The notes beneath the pieces are model-generated. The model worked only from the letters and a program-made list of their open reading frames with translations. It was not told the origin of the DNA and made no database searches. Positions 38,429 to 47,425 of a stretch of 64,000 bases of DNA are shown piece by piece (position 1 is the stretch's first letter; each line of letters opens with the position of its first letter). Location of the stretch: NCBI RefSeq assembly GCF_026898155.1, contig NZ_CP114029.1:4010001-4074000 (forward strand). Direction: 5' to 3'. The translations under genes and the position numbers were made by a program. This DNA is from Jiella pelagia (GTDB taxonomy: Bacteria; Pseudomonadota; Alphaproteobacteria; Rhizobiales; Rhizobiaceae).

Positions 38429-41400
38429 ATGGCCGACCAAAGAGGGATGGAAGCTGGAAGGCGTCAGGCGTCGGAGGAGACGTCGTCGCTCGAATCGCTG
38501 AGCCGGACTCTCGAACAGCTCGAGGCACGGCTATCGAAATTGACCGCCACTCATGCACGTGCTGCAGCCGACCTGCGGCAACATGAGGCGGAGGCTCCGG
38601 TCCAGGCAGCGGCGTCTGATTCGTACGCCGAGGCGGTGACCGGGCGGCGTGCCGCAGGGGCGGCCCGTCCATCGCCGCGCAGCGACCTGTCCTTGGCGGT
38701 TTCGGAAATCGTCATGCGCCAGCGCTCCTTGAACCGGACGGGACCGGCGCGGCCCGCCCCGATGGTCGATCACAGGCAAGACGAAGAGCCGCACCAGCCG
38801 GTTGAACGACGCGAACGGGTGGCCCGGATGCCGGTTGCCGACGAGGCGGCCGCCGCTCGGCTGGCGGCTCGTCCCCAGACGCCGACGGGCCCGAGCATCA
38901 CCGAGCAGCTGGAGCGGCTGCGCGAGGAACTGCGCGCCGACATGGCGAAGAGCTTCCAGCCGCGCTTCGACGATATGCGTGCGGCCGTGGACGAATTGCG
39001 CCGGATGATCGCCGACCGGGCCAGCAGCGACAGGATCGACGCCGAGATCGCCCGGGTCCACGAGGGCCTCGCACAGATGGCGACGACCGGCGCCGACGAT
39101 TCCGGCGTGAAGAGCCTGCGCACCGAGCTTGATTCGATCAAGTCGCTGGTCAGAGACCTTGCCCGCGAAGAAAGCCTCAAGCTCGCCGACGAGAAGTGGG
39201 ACGGCATCCGCCAGTCGATCGACGACCGCGACGCCGCCTCCACCACCGAGCGCCGCGACATCAAGGACGAGCTGGAGCGGCTGCGCCAGTCGTTGGGCGG
39301 GCTTGCGAGCGAAGAGCACATCAAGGCCGTCGAGCGTCGCTGGGACGAGTTCGAGACGCGCTATCTCGACAAGCCGGAGCGGGCCGAGGGGCCGGATCTG
39401 ACCGAGCTGTTGAAGTCGGAGATGGCGAGCCTGCGCGACAAGCTCGAGACGCTGGCCTCCGAGCAGTCGGTCAAGGCCGTCGAGGAGCGCTGGGGCTCGC
39501 TCGAGGAACGCTTCGCCTCGCGGGCGATCGAGGAGAACATCGACGCGCTCGCTGGCCGCATGGAGCAGCTCGAGAAGACCTTGAGCAAACTGCCCGGCAG
39601 CTTCGCCCTCGAGCCGATCGAGGCGCGCCTGAAGGCGTTGTCCGACGGACTCGAAAACCTTGGCAAGATCCGCGACAGCGAGGCCGACGACGCCAGTTTC
39701 CAGGCGCTTGAAGAGCGCCTCGACGAGATCTCGCGCGCCATCGTCGCGGCCGCCACCAAGGCGCCGCCGGTCGACATGTCGCCGGTGGAGCGGGTCGAGG
39801 CGCGACTGCAGTCGCTGCAGGCCCGCGTCGACAGCCTCGGCGAGGCCGACGTCGAGGCGATGTCGGCACGGATCGCCGGTCTCACCGATCGGATCGAAGG
39901 CCTCTCGAACGGTCCCGCCATCGCGGCGCTGGGCGAGCGGATCGAGACGTTCTCCATGCAGCTCGACGCGCTCGCCACCATGGGCAGTGCCGCCAATCCT
40001 GATGTCGGCGCCATCGAGGCGCGGCTCGTGAGCCTCAGCGAACGGCTCGAATCGATTGCCGCTCCGGGTGTCGATCCCGAGATCGTCGCTGCCCTCGAAG
40101 CCCAGATCACCCGCCTGTCGGAGCGCATTGCCGATGTCGGCAGCGCCGGCGCGCTTGCCGATCCCGAACTCGACGAACGTCTTGCGACCATCGAATTCCG
40201 GATCGAGGAGAATCGCGAGGCGATCCTGGAATCGGCGCAGGCCGCTGCCGATGCCGCGGTTCGCCGGATGATGGAAGAGGGCGAAGGGCGCAACGGCACC
40301 TATGTCGAGCAGCTTGCTGGCGATCTGCGCGCGCTGCAGGACATGTCGCGCGCCAGCGGCGAGCAGAGCCAGTCCTTCTACGAAGCGATGCACGCGACGC
40401 TGCTGAAGCTCGTCGACCGGATCGACCGGATCGACGCCGAAATCGGCGGCAGCCGGCGGGAGGACGCCGCGCACACGACCGCGGCACCTGTCGTTGAGGA
40501 GGCTCCACGCGGTCTTCGTGCGATGCTGATGCGCCGGACAGGCAAGGTCGGCGAGCCGGCTGCGCCGCAGAGCGGACGGCGCGATTCTTGGCAGGAGCCG
40601 GAATTTGGCGCCGTTCCGGCGCATGACGGCGATGCCCGCTCCATCGACGGGGACGCTGCCGCCGAGGACGAGCCACCGCTCGCCACGGAACTTGCAGCCG
40701 GCGATGCCAACCGGCCCCTGGCTGTCGGTTCCGGCCAGCCCGACATCGTTTCCCTGATCGAGCGCGTGCGTGCCCAGCAGGCGGGTCGTGCCGCAGACGA
40801 CACGAGCGGCAAGGCCGACTTCATCGCCGCCGCCCGCCGCGCCGCCTTGGCCGCTGCGGCGGAAGCCGACGCCATGCGCAACACCCCCGAGGCCGATGGG
40901 GAAGCCGAAGGCAAGGAAGGGATCGTCGATAAGCTGCAGCGCCGCCGCAAGCCGATCCTGCTCGCCGTCAGCGCCATCCTCCTCGCCGTGCTCGCCAGTC
41001 AGATGGCACCGCGGCTGTTCACCGGCGCGACTGCCATCGATCCCGCCGCACAGGATGCGGTGGCGGTCGATGGGATAGAGGGTGCGGCCCGAGAAGACAC
41101 CGCACGCCGCACCGCCGAGCAGGCTTCGTCTGCCGCCGACTCGGGCGTTGCGGTTCCCGCCAAAAGCCGAGAGGACGTCACTGCAGCGGCAAGCTCGGCG
41201 ATCGATGGCGTCGCCACGCCGGCGATACCGGCAACGCCGCAGGTTCCGAAGATCGGATTCTCGCTGAACGACGGTCCGAACCAGCCGGGCTTCACCAATG
41301 CGACGAGTTCCGGAACCCTCGCCACGGCCGGGCCTGCGCCTGCCCCCGCGCGGGCGGCCATGAACGATGCTGCCGGGCCGGTCGAAGCAGACCCTGTTGC

Positions 41401-42310
41401 CGAGGCCGATCAATTCCAGCCGCAGTCGGCGACGCTCGCCGATCTTCCCTCGATCCCGGAGGGTCTTGCCCCCGAGCCCTTGACGCAGGCTGCCTTGGCC
41501 GGTGATCCGATAGCGCTGTTCGAGATCGGGCTTCGGCTGATGGAGGGCCATGTCGGCGATCCCGATCCGAAGGCTGCCGCGAGCTGGTTCGAACTTTCGG
41601 CAGAACGCGGCTTCGCCCCTGCTGAGTACAGCCTCGGGACGCTCTACGAGAAGGGCAACGGCGTCGACCGCGATCTCGCCAGGGCGCGCGAGGCTTATCT
41701 GGCCGCTGCCGGCAGCGGCAATGTCCGCGCCATGCACAACCTCGCCGTCCTCTATGCCACGGGTATCGACGGCAAGTCGGATCCGGTGCAGGCCGCGCAG
41801 TGGTTCGAGAAGGCGGCCAGCTACGGCATGCCGGACAGCCAGTACAATCTCGGCATTCTTTACGCCCGCGGCGCCGGGGTCGATCAGGATCTCGCCAAGT
41901 CCTACAAGTGGTTCTCGATCGTCTCGGCCAGCGGCGACACCGATGCGACGACAAAGCGCGACGAGATCAAGAAGGCGTTGACGCCGGCGCAGCTGAAAAC
42001 CGTCGATGCTGAAATCGCCAGCTTCGAGCCGCTGGAGCGAAACGACGCGGCCAACACGGTGGACATTCCGAAGGAATGGACCGCGCGGGCAGAATCCACC
42101 GTAACGTCGTCCATCGACATGACCCGGGCGATCCGCAACATCCAGGCGATCCTGATCAAGATCGGCTATGACCCGGGTGCGCCGGATGGTGTCATCGGCG
42201 ACAAGACGACCGAGGCGATCAGCGCCTTTCAGAAGGATGCGGGCCTCCAGGTCACCGGCAAGGTCGACGAGACGCTGATCCGCAAGCTGCTGGAGCGCAG
42301 ACAGGGCTGA
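38429..42310 (+). CDS. podJ: PodJ-like polar localisation factor, Sel1 repeats and peptidoglycan-binding domain
   Basis: About 1293 residues from ATG 38429. Residues about 1-830 are charged and coiled-coil-rich, with recurring leucine heptads (LESLSRTLEQLEARLSKL and many LEERL/LADRI repeats). One TM helix near 840 (ILLAVSAILLAVLASQ). The periplasmic part has Sel1/TPR-like repeats (LAGDPIALFEIGLRL, AAEYSLGTLYEKGNGV, RAMHNLAVLYATGI, DSQYNLGILYARGAGV) and a C-terminal PG_binding_1 domain (IQAILIKIGYDPGAPDGVIG). This is the PodJ layout. In Caulobacter PodJ recruits polar development proteins; the symbol is by architecture. The opposite strand is open for almost the whole gene, but only because of codon bias. 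Confidence 0.85.
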   Translation: MADQRGMEAGRRQASEETSSLESLSRTLEQLEARLSKLTATHARAAADLRQHEAEAPVQAAASDSYAEAVTGRRAAGAARPSPRSDLSLAVSEIVMRQRSLNRTGPARPAPMVDHRQDEEPHQPVERRERVARMPVADEAAAARLAARPQTPTGPSITEQLERLREELRADMAKSFQPRFDDMRAAVDELRRMIADRASSDRIDAEIARVHEGLAQMATTGADDSGVKSLRTELDSIKSLVRDLAREESLKLADEKWDGIRQSIDDRDAASTTERRDIKDELERLRQSLGGLASEEHIKAVERRWDEFETRYLDKPERAEGPDLTELLKSEMASLRDKLETLASEQSVKAVEERWGSLEERFASRAIEENIDALAGRMEQLEKTLSKLPGSFALEPIEARLKALSDGLENLGKIRDSEADDASFQALEERLDEISRAIVAAATKAPPVDMSPVERVEARLQSLQARVDSLGEADVEAMSARIAGLTDRIEGLSNGPAIAALGERIETFSMQLDALATMGSAANPDVGAIEARLVSLSERLESIAAPGVDPEIVAALEAQITRLSERIADVGSAGALADPELDERLATIEFRIEENREAILESAQAAADAAVRRMMEEGEGRNGTYVEQLAGDLRALQDMSRASGEQSQSFYEAMHATLLKLVDRIDRIDAEIGGSRREDAAHTTAAPVVEEAPRGLRAMLMRRTGKVGEPAAPQSGRRDSWQEPEFGAVPAHDGDARSIDGDAAAEDEPPLATELAAGDANRPLAVGSGQPDIVSLIERVRAQQAGRAADDTSGKADFIAAARRAALAAAAEADAMRNTPEADGEAEGKEGIVDKLQRRRKPILLAVSAILLAVLASQMAPRLFTGATAIDPAAQDAVAVDGIEGAAREDTARRTAEQASSAADSGVAVPAKSREDVTAAASSAIDGVATPAIPATPQVPKIGFSLNDGPNQPGFTNATSSGTLATAGPAPAPARAAMNDAAGPVEADPVAEADQFQPQSATLADLPSIPEGLAPEPLTQAALAGDPIALFEIGLRLMEGHVGDPDPKAAASWFELSAERGFAPAEYSLGTLYEKGNGVDRDLARAREAYLAAAGSGNVRAMHNLAVLYATGIDGKSDPVQAAQWFEKAASYGMPDSQYNLGILYARGAGVDQDLAKSYKWFSIVSASGDTDATTKRDEIKKALTPAQLKTVDAEIASFEPLERNDAANTVDIPKEWTARAESTVTSSIDMTRAIRNIQAILIKIGYDPGAPDGVIGDKTTEAISAFQKDAGLQVTGKVDETLIRKLLERRQG

Positions 42311-42447
42311 CACTTTCGGCCTCGCCGCGCCACGAGGAGGGGCGCTTCGGCAAGCGGCGCTTCGGCATTTGACACGTGTCTGGCTTCGGGTCAGAACAAC
42401 TGTGTCCACCGCATTGCGGCATTTCGAAAAATCATCGGCCGAGCCCC

Positions 42448-43378
42448 GTGAATCTCTATTTGCCGATCGCGGAAATTTCGCTCAACGTCTTTGTGCTTGT
42501 CGGCATGGGCGCGGCGGTCGGATTCATCTCAGGCCTGTTCGGCGTCGGCGGGGGCTTCCTGATCACGCCACTCCTGATTTTCTACAACATTCCCCCGGCG
42601 GTGGCGGTCGCGACCGGCGCCAACCAGGTCATCGCCGCGTCGTTCTCGGGCGCGCTGGCGCATTACCGACGCGGCACGGTGGATCTGCGGCTGGGGACGG
42701 TGCTGCTCATCGGCGGCCTGTTCGGATCGCTGGCCGGCGTTCTTCTCTTTACGCTGCTGCGAAGGCTCGGCCAGCTCGATCTCGTCGTCTCGCTGCTCTA
42801 CGTCGTCTTCCTCGGCGGCATCGGCGGCCTGATGCTGGTCGAAAGTGTCCAGTCGATCCTCAGGTCGCGTTCGCAAGGCTCCGGCGAAGTACGCCGGCCG
42901 GGCCAGCACAGCTGGGTGCACGGGCTGCCGCTGAAGATGCGGTTTCATCGCTCCAAGCTCTACGTGTCGATTATTCCGGTGCTGCTGCTCGGCTTCCTGA
43001 TCGGCATTCTCGCCGGCATCATGGGTGTCGGCGGCGGCTTCATCGCGGTGCCGGCGATGATCTATCTCCTGCGCGTGCCGACCAGCGTCGTCATCGGAAC
43101 GTCGCTGTTCCAGATCATCTTCACCGCCGCCGCGACGACCATCCTGCAGGCCGCGACCAATCGCACCGTGGATGTGGTCCTCGCATTTCTCCTGATGCTC
43201 GGTGGCGTCATCGGCGCGCAATTCGGCACCCAGGCCGGCCGCAAGCTGCGCGGCGACCAGCTGCGGGCACTGCTGGCCTTGCTGGTTCTCGCCGTCGGCC
43301 TGCGGCTCGGCTATGAGACTCGTCGTCACGCCGCAGGAGCGCTTCACCATCACGCTGCCGACGGGAGAGATCGGGTGA
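42448..43378 (+). pseudogene. TauE/SafE-family sulfite exporter, GAGNCTC frameshift near the end
   Basis: Eight-helix TSUP transporter. GTG 42448 begins NLYLPIAEISLN. The two repeat signatures are GFISGLFGVGGGFLITPLL and GILAGIMGVGGGFIAVPAM. The frame breaks at 43315-43321, GAGACTC, the only case with A inserted; reading GAGCTC gives LRLGYELVVTPQERFTITLP and a stop at 43376-43378. Repaired length is 310 residues. That stop overlaps the next start as GTGA (43375-43378), independent proof that the repaired frame is right. As written the gene reads straight into the downstream gene. It probably exports sulfite or a sulfonate. Confidence 0.87.
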
Positions 43379-44301
43379 GGGGAGGGCGGCGGCGGCGGTG
43401 GTTTTCGCGCGAATGTGTAACGGCTCTCGCCGCTGCCGGCCTGATGGCGCTGTTCGGATCGAGAGGCTTGGCGCAGGAGGGCATCGAGACCTTCGAGATC
43501 GGCCTGTCCACCAGCACGATCCAGATCAGTTCGGACTTCACCGGTGCCCGCCTGGTGGTCTTCGGTGCCCTCGACAATGCCGACGCGAAGCTCCTCAGGC
43601 AGCAGCGATACGACATCGTCGTCGCCCTGATCGGGCCGCGAAGCCCGGTCGTCGTGCGCGAGAAGGAGCGCACCTTCGGCCTGTGGATCAACCGTGGTTC
43701 GGAGACCTTCGACGCCGCGCCGGGCTCCTATGCCTTGGCGGCGACCCGGCCGCTCGCCGATGTCGCGAGGCAGGAGCTGCGCCAGCGGCTGTCGCTCGGC
43801 ATCAACGATCTCAGGCTCGACAGCGCGAGCGTTCCGGGAGCCTTCGGCCAGCCGGCGCCCGAGACGCCGGAAGAGGCGAAGGGCCAGGTGAACGTCAGCA
43901 TCGCCGAAAGACGCGCCAAGGCGGCTCAGGCTGCCACAGTATTGTCGCCGGACGTCGTGACCGTCGACGATTATGCCGAGGCCCTGAAGCGCATCCGCGA
44001 GGCGAAAGGCCTCTATAATCAGAGCGTCGGTTCCGTGCAGTTCGTCAGCCCGACACTGTTTCGCGCCGACCTCTACCTGCCGGCCGACCTGCCGACGGGA
44101 ACCCATATGGCGCGGGCCTATCTGTTCCGCAGCGGCGTCTTCATCCGGGAGAGTTCGGAGCCGCTTTATGTGCGCAAATCCGGCTTCGAGAGCTATATCG
44201 ACGACATGGCGACCCGTTACGGCGCCCTCTACGGCGTCGCGGCCGTTCTCCTGGCGATCTTCACCGGGTGGTTCGGTCGTCTCGTCTTCAAACGCGACTG
44301 A
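43375..44301 (+). CDS. TIGR02186-family membrane-anchored protein
   Basis: 308 residues from GTG 43375. Signal-like N-terminal segment (VTALAAAGLMALFGSRGLAQ), an extracytoplasmic domain (FEIGLSTSTIQISSDFTGARLVVFGALD, later PTLFRADLYLPADLPTGTH), and a C-terminal TM helix near residue 290 with the basic end LVFKRD. TIGR02186 proteins occur next to TauE transporters in alphaproteobacteria, as here, and are presumed partners of the exporter. Function unknown. Confidence 0.83.
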   Translation: MRGGRRRRWFSRECVTALAAAGLMALFGSRGLAQEGIETFEIGLSTSTIQISSDFTGARLVVFGALDNADAKLLRQQRYDIVVALIGPRSPVVVREKERTFGLWINRGSETFDAAPGSYALAATRPLADVARQELRQRLSLGINDLRLDSASVPGAFGQPAPETPEEAKGQVNVSIAERRAKAAQAATVLSPDVVTVDDYAEALKRIREAKGLYNQSVGSVQFVSPTLFRADLYLPADLPTGTHMARAYLFRSGVFIRESSEPLYVRKSGFESYIDDMATRYGALYGVAAVLLAIFTGWFGRLVFKRD

Positions 44302-44357
44302 ACAGCCGCGGCATTGCGCCCGATGACCCGCGGCGCTGGCCGCCTATCTTCCATGCG

Positions 44358-44870
44358 ATGACACAGACAGACGACGTCGACCTTGATTGGGAACAGGCTG
44401 GCGCCCCCTCGGCGCCCGACAACCGCCGGCGCCACGACCACAGGCGATCGGCCTGGGCGCTGGCGCTGTTCGGTCTCGTGCCCTTCGTGATCATGACCGG
44501 CCTGCTCGCCTATGCCGGCCGGGAGTTCATCGCCTATCCGCAGCTGATCCTGGCGCTCACCGGCTATTCCGCGACGATCCTCGCCTTTCTCGGCGGCATC
44601 CGCTGGGGCTTTTCGCTCGCCCCGGCCCATCAGGCGATCGGAACGCTGGTCGCCTCGGTCGTGCCGTCGCTGCTGGGATGGGCGCTTCTCTTCGCCCCGA
44701 GCCCCTATGTCTTCGCCGGTTTCGGGGTGGGCTTCGCGGCGACCGGCCTATGGGACGTCCTCTCGGCCCGGCGAGGCGATCTGCCCGGCTGGTTTGGTCG
44801 GCTGCGGCTGGTCTTGTCCAGCGTCGTCACCCTTTGTCAGATCGTCGCCTTCGTCTCGACCTGGAGCTGA
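44358..44870 (+). CDS. DUF3429 membrane protein
   Basis: 170 residues from ATG 44358. Five hydrophobic helices, beginning WALALFGLVPFVIMTGLLAY and including ALTGYSATILAFLGGIRWG, the DUF3429 signature. Cytosolic N-terminus with Asp-rich text. Function unknown. It ends 8 bases from the convergent pdeM gene. Confidence 0.78.
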   Translation: MTQTDDVDLDWEQAGAPSAPDNRRRHDHRRSAWALALFGLVPFVIMTGLLAYAGREFIAYPQLILALTGYSATILAFLGGIRWGFSLAPAHQAIGTLVASVVPSLLGWALLFAPSPYVFAGFGVGFAATGLWDVLSARRGDLPGWFGRLRLVLSSVVTLCQIVAFVSTWS

Positions 44871-44877
44871 GGGCCCC

Positions 44878-45600
44878 TCAGCCCGCAGCCAGCGCCCCGA
44901 ACCGCACCGGATAGATGCCGGCGTGGCCGATCATGCAGGCGAGGGCTCGCGGCATGTCGAACAGCCCGTGGAACGCCCGGTCGAGGACGTTGAGGCCGCC
45001 GGTGGTGACGCCAAAGGACGGCAGGATCATTCGGTCGCCGTCAGTGGCGAAACAGGCGCGGCGTGAACCGCGGCCGGCGAGCCGCGCCACCGGATGAAGA
45101 TGGCCCGACACCTCGCCGCGCCGAAGTCCGGTGGTGGGCTCGTGGCGGAAGGAGAGTGAGCCGATCGTCACGTCCAGAAGCGTCTCCCCGCCGATGCCCT
45201 GCGGCGGCTCGGGGTCGTGATTGCCGGCGATCCAGATCCAGTCCCGCCCGCGCATGAGGCCTGCCAGCGCGTCCCGCTCGCCCTCCGGCATCAGCGCCGC
45301 GCCCTTACGGTCGTGGAAGGAATCCCCGAGGCAGACGACACGGGCAGGTCGGTAGCGATCGAGGCAAAGGGCAAGCAGCGCCAGCGTCGCCGCCGTGTCG
45401 TAGGGCGGCAGGAACATGCCGCGCCGGGCAAAGGCCGCGCCCTTTTCCAGATGAAGGTCCGTAACGACGAGGCAGTCTTCGGCCGGCAGGTAGAGGACGC
45501 CTGACGGATCGCATGCTACCCGCTCGCCGGCGAGCGCGATTTCCAGCGCCTCACACTCGCCCTGCTTCAGCCGCCGCGCCAGAGCATTCATCGCCCGCAT
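44878..45600 (-). CDS. pdeM: ligase-associated DNA damage response endonuclease PdeM
   Basis: 240 residues, metallophosphoesterase. Metal motifs: VTDLHLEKG (D-x-H), LGDSFHDR (GD), GNHD and GHLHPV. This is the PdeM phosphoesterase that accompanies Lhr-type helicase, LigB and a beta-lactamase-fold nuclease in the LPD/Hel DNA-repair locus. Here lhr lies nearby, separated by a GH13 gene. No ligB or exonuclease is in the window. Confidence 0.88.
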   Translation of the reverse strand: MRAMNALARRLKQGECEALEIALAGERVACDPSGVLYLPAEDCLVVTDLHLEKGAAFARRGMFLPPYDTAATLALLALCLDRYRPARVVCLGDSFHDRKGAALMPEGERDALAGLMRGRDWIWIAGNHDPEPPQGIGGETLLDVTIGSLSFRHEPTTGLRRGEVSGHLHPVARLAGRGSRRACFATDGDRMILPSFGVTTGGLNVLDRAFHGLFDMPRALACMIGHAGIYPVRFGALAAG

Positions 45601-45717
45601 GTCCTGCTGCTTGATTCGCGTTTCGTTCCCATTTGGCCGAGACGGCGGGCCGATGGCAAGAGTCGGGCGAAGTCTTTGCTGCGGCAGGACGGCGCACGCT
45701 GAGGGACGCTCGCCCGC

Positions 45718-47352
45718 TCAAGCCTCCGCCGTCGGCGCCTCCAGCCGCAGCCATTCGTAACCATAGGCGCCGAGCCGCAGCGTCAGCCCGTCGCCCGTCC
45801 GGTCGATGTCGATGCCGGCGCGAAGGACGGGGCTGACCTCGCAGCCCTCGATCAGGGGTGAGATTGCCACAGTTTGCGGTTCGTCGGAGAGATTGTGCAG
45901 TGTCACCAGCGTGTTGCCGCGCCAAGAGTAGCGCAGGGCGATGACCGAGGGGCCGTCGATGTCGAGCACCTCGGCCCGGCTCCAGCCGATCTCCGGGCAG
46001 CTGCGCCGCGCCCGGATGAGCCGCTGCACCGTCGCAAACAGCGAGGTCGGGTCGATCCGCTGCGCGTCGGCATTGACGTGGGCATAGCCGAACGGCCCGT
46101 CGCTCACCGGCGCGCGGACGCAGTCCTCCGGCTTGGCAGTCGAGAAACCGCCCGAGCGTTTGTCCGACCACTGCATCGGTGTCCGCACGGCGTTGCGCTC
46201 CGGCAGATCCAGATTGTCGCCCATGCCGATCTCGTCGCCATACCAGATCACCGGCGTGCCCGGCAGCGACAGCATCAGCGAGAAGGCCATCGCGATCCGC
46301 CGCTCGTCCCCGCCGAGCATCGCCGCGAGCCGCCGGCGGATACCGCGATCGTAGATCTGCATCGACTTTTCCGGCCCGAAGGCGGCGAAGACCTGCTCGC
46401 GCTCCGCATCCTCCAGCCGGCCGAGATCGATCTCGTCGTGATTGCGCAGGAAGGTCGCCCATTGCGCCGTTTCGGGGATCTCCGGCAGTTCCTTCAAAAA
46501 GTCGCGCACCGGCACCGCCTCGCGCCTTGCCAGAGAGAGGAAGAGCTTCTGGTTCAGGGGAAAGTTGAAGATGACGTTCAGCCGGTCGTCATTGCCGAAA
46601 TAATCCGCTGCCTGATCCATCGGGATGTTGGCCTCGGCGAGCAGGATCGCCTCGGCCCGCCGCCACGACAGGAACCGGCGAATCTGGCCGAGATAGCCAT
46701 AGGGAGACTGCCCGTCGCCCGGCCCCTGCAGATCCTCGAGGATGAACGGCACGGCATCGACGCGAAAGCCCGAGACGCCGAGCGCCAGCCAATAGCCGAT
46801 GACCCGCTCGATCTCCTCGCGCACGGCGGGGTTGGCGATGTTGAGATCGGCCTGGTGCTTGTAGAAGCGGTGGAAGTAATAGGCCTGGCGCTTGCGGTCG
46901 TAGGTCCAGGTGGATTCCTGCACGCCCGGAAAGATCACGCCCTTTTCAGCGTCGGCGGGCTTCTCGTCCTTCCACAGATACCAGTCGCGATACTTCGGAT
47001 GGCCCTCGCGGCTCATCTGGAACCAGGGATGGTCGATCGAGGTGTGGTTGACCACGAGGTCGACCATGATCTTCAGTCCGCGATCCTTGGCGCCTTGCGC
47101 GAACTCGACGAAATTGCCGAGATTGCCGAGCCGCGGATCGACCGAATAATAGTCGGTGATGTCGTAGCCGTTGTCCTTGTCCGGCGAAGGGTAGAAGGGC
47201 AACAGCCAGATCGTGTCGCAGCCGAGCGCCTCGATATGGTCGAGCCGGTCGGTCAGCCCCTGGAAGTCGCCGACCCCGTCGCCGTCGGAATCCATGAAGG
47301 CATCGACGTCGAGGCAGTAGATGACGGCGTTCTTGTACCAGAGATTGTACAT
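45718..47352 (-). CDS. GH13 alpha-glucosyltransferase, trehalose synthase-like
   Basis: 544 residues of the alpha-amylase family. Catalytic triad: nucleophile Asp in GVSGFRVDAVPF, acid/base Glu in ILLAEANIP, and Asp in FLRNHDEIDL. The N-terminal NAVIYCLDVDAFMDSDGDGVGDF resembles trehalose synthase (TreS) and its calcium site. TreS normally has about 550 residues in this form, and the C-terminal beta domain is present. Oligo-1,6-glucosidase is an alternative. Start ATG 47352, between pdeM and lhr. Confidence 0.84.
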   Translation of the reverse strand: MYNLWYKNAVIYCLDVDAFMDSDGDGVGDFQGLTDRLDHIEALGCDTIWLLPFYPSPDKDNGYDITDYYSVDPRLGNLGNFVEFAQGAKDRGLKIMVDLVVNHTSIDHPWFQMSREGHPKYRDWYLWKDEKPADAEKGVIFPGVQESTWTYDRKRQAYYFHRFYKHQADLNIANPAVREEIERVIGYWLALGVSGFRVDAVPFILEDLQGPGDGQSPYGYLGQIRRFLSWRRAEAILLAEANIPMDQAADYFGNDDRLNVIFNFPLNQKLFLSLARREAVPVRDFLKELPEIPETAQWATFLRNHDEIDLGRLEDAEREQVFAAFGPEKSMQIYDRGIRRRLAAMLGGDERRIAMAFSLMLSLPGTPVIWYGDEIGMGDNLDLPERNAVRTPMQWSDKRSGGFSTAKPEDCVRAPVSDGPFGYAHVNADAQRIDPTSLFATVQRLIRARRSCPEIGWSRAEVLDIDGPSVIALRYSWRGNTLVTLHNLSDEPQTVAISPLIEGCEVSPVLRAGIDIDRTGDGLTLRLGAYGYEWLRLEAPTAEA

Positions 47353-47425
47353 GGGATGGGGCTCCTGCGCGGGTCGACCGGGAGCTAGGGCGTTGAACGA
47401 TAAGGGCGAGTGAGCGTCGAATGGC

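Noticed and set aside
38531..42409. 1292-codon open frame antisense to podJ
   Set aside because: Its translation is low-complexity and follows the GC-biased codon pattern of podJ; no domain, start site or homology is evident.
42376..44301. A natural TauE-TIGR02186 fusion protein
   Set aside because: The junction contains GAGACTC and non-conserved text; repairing it gives two normal proteins with a GTGA overlap.
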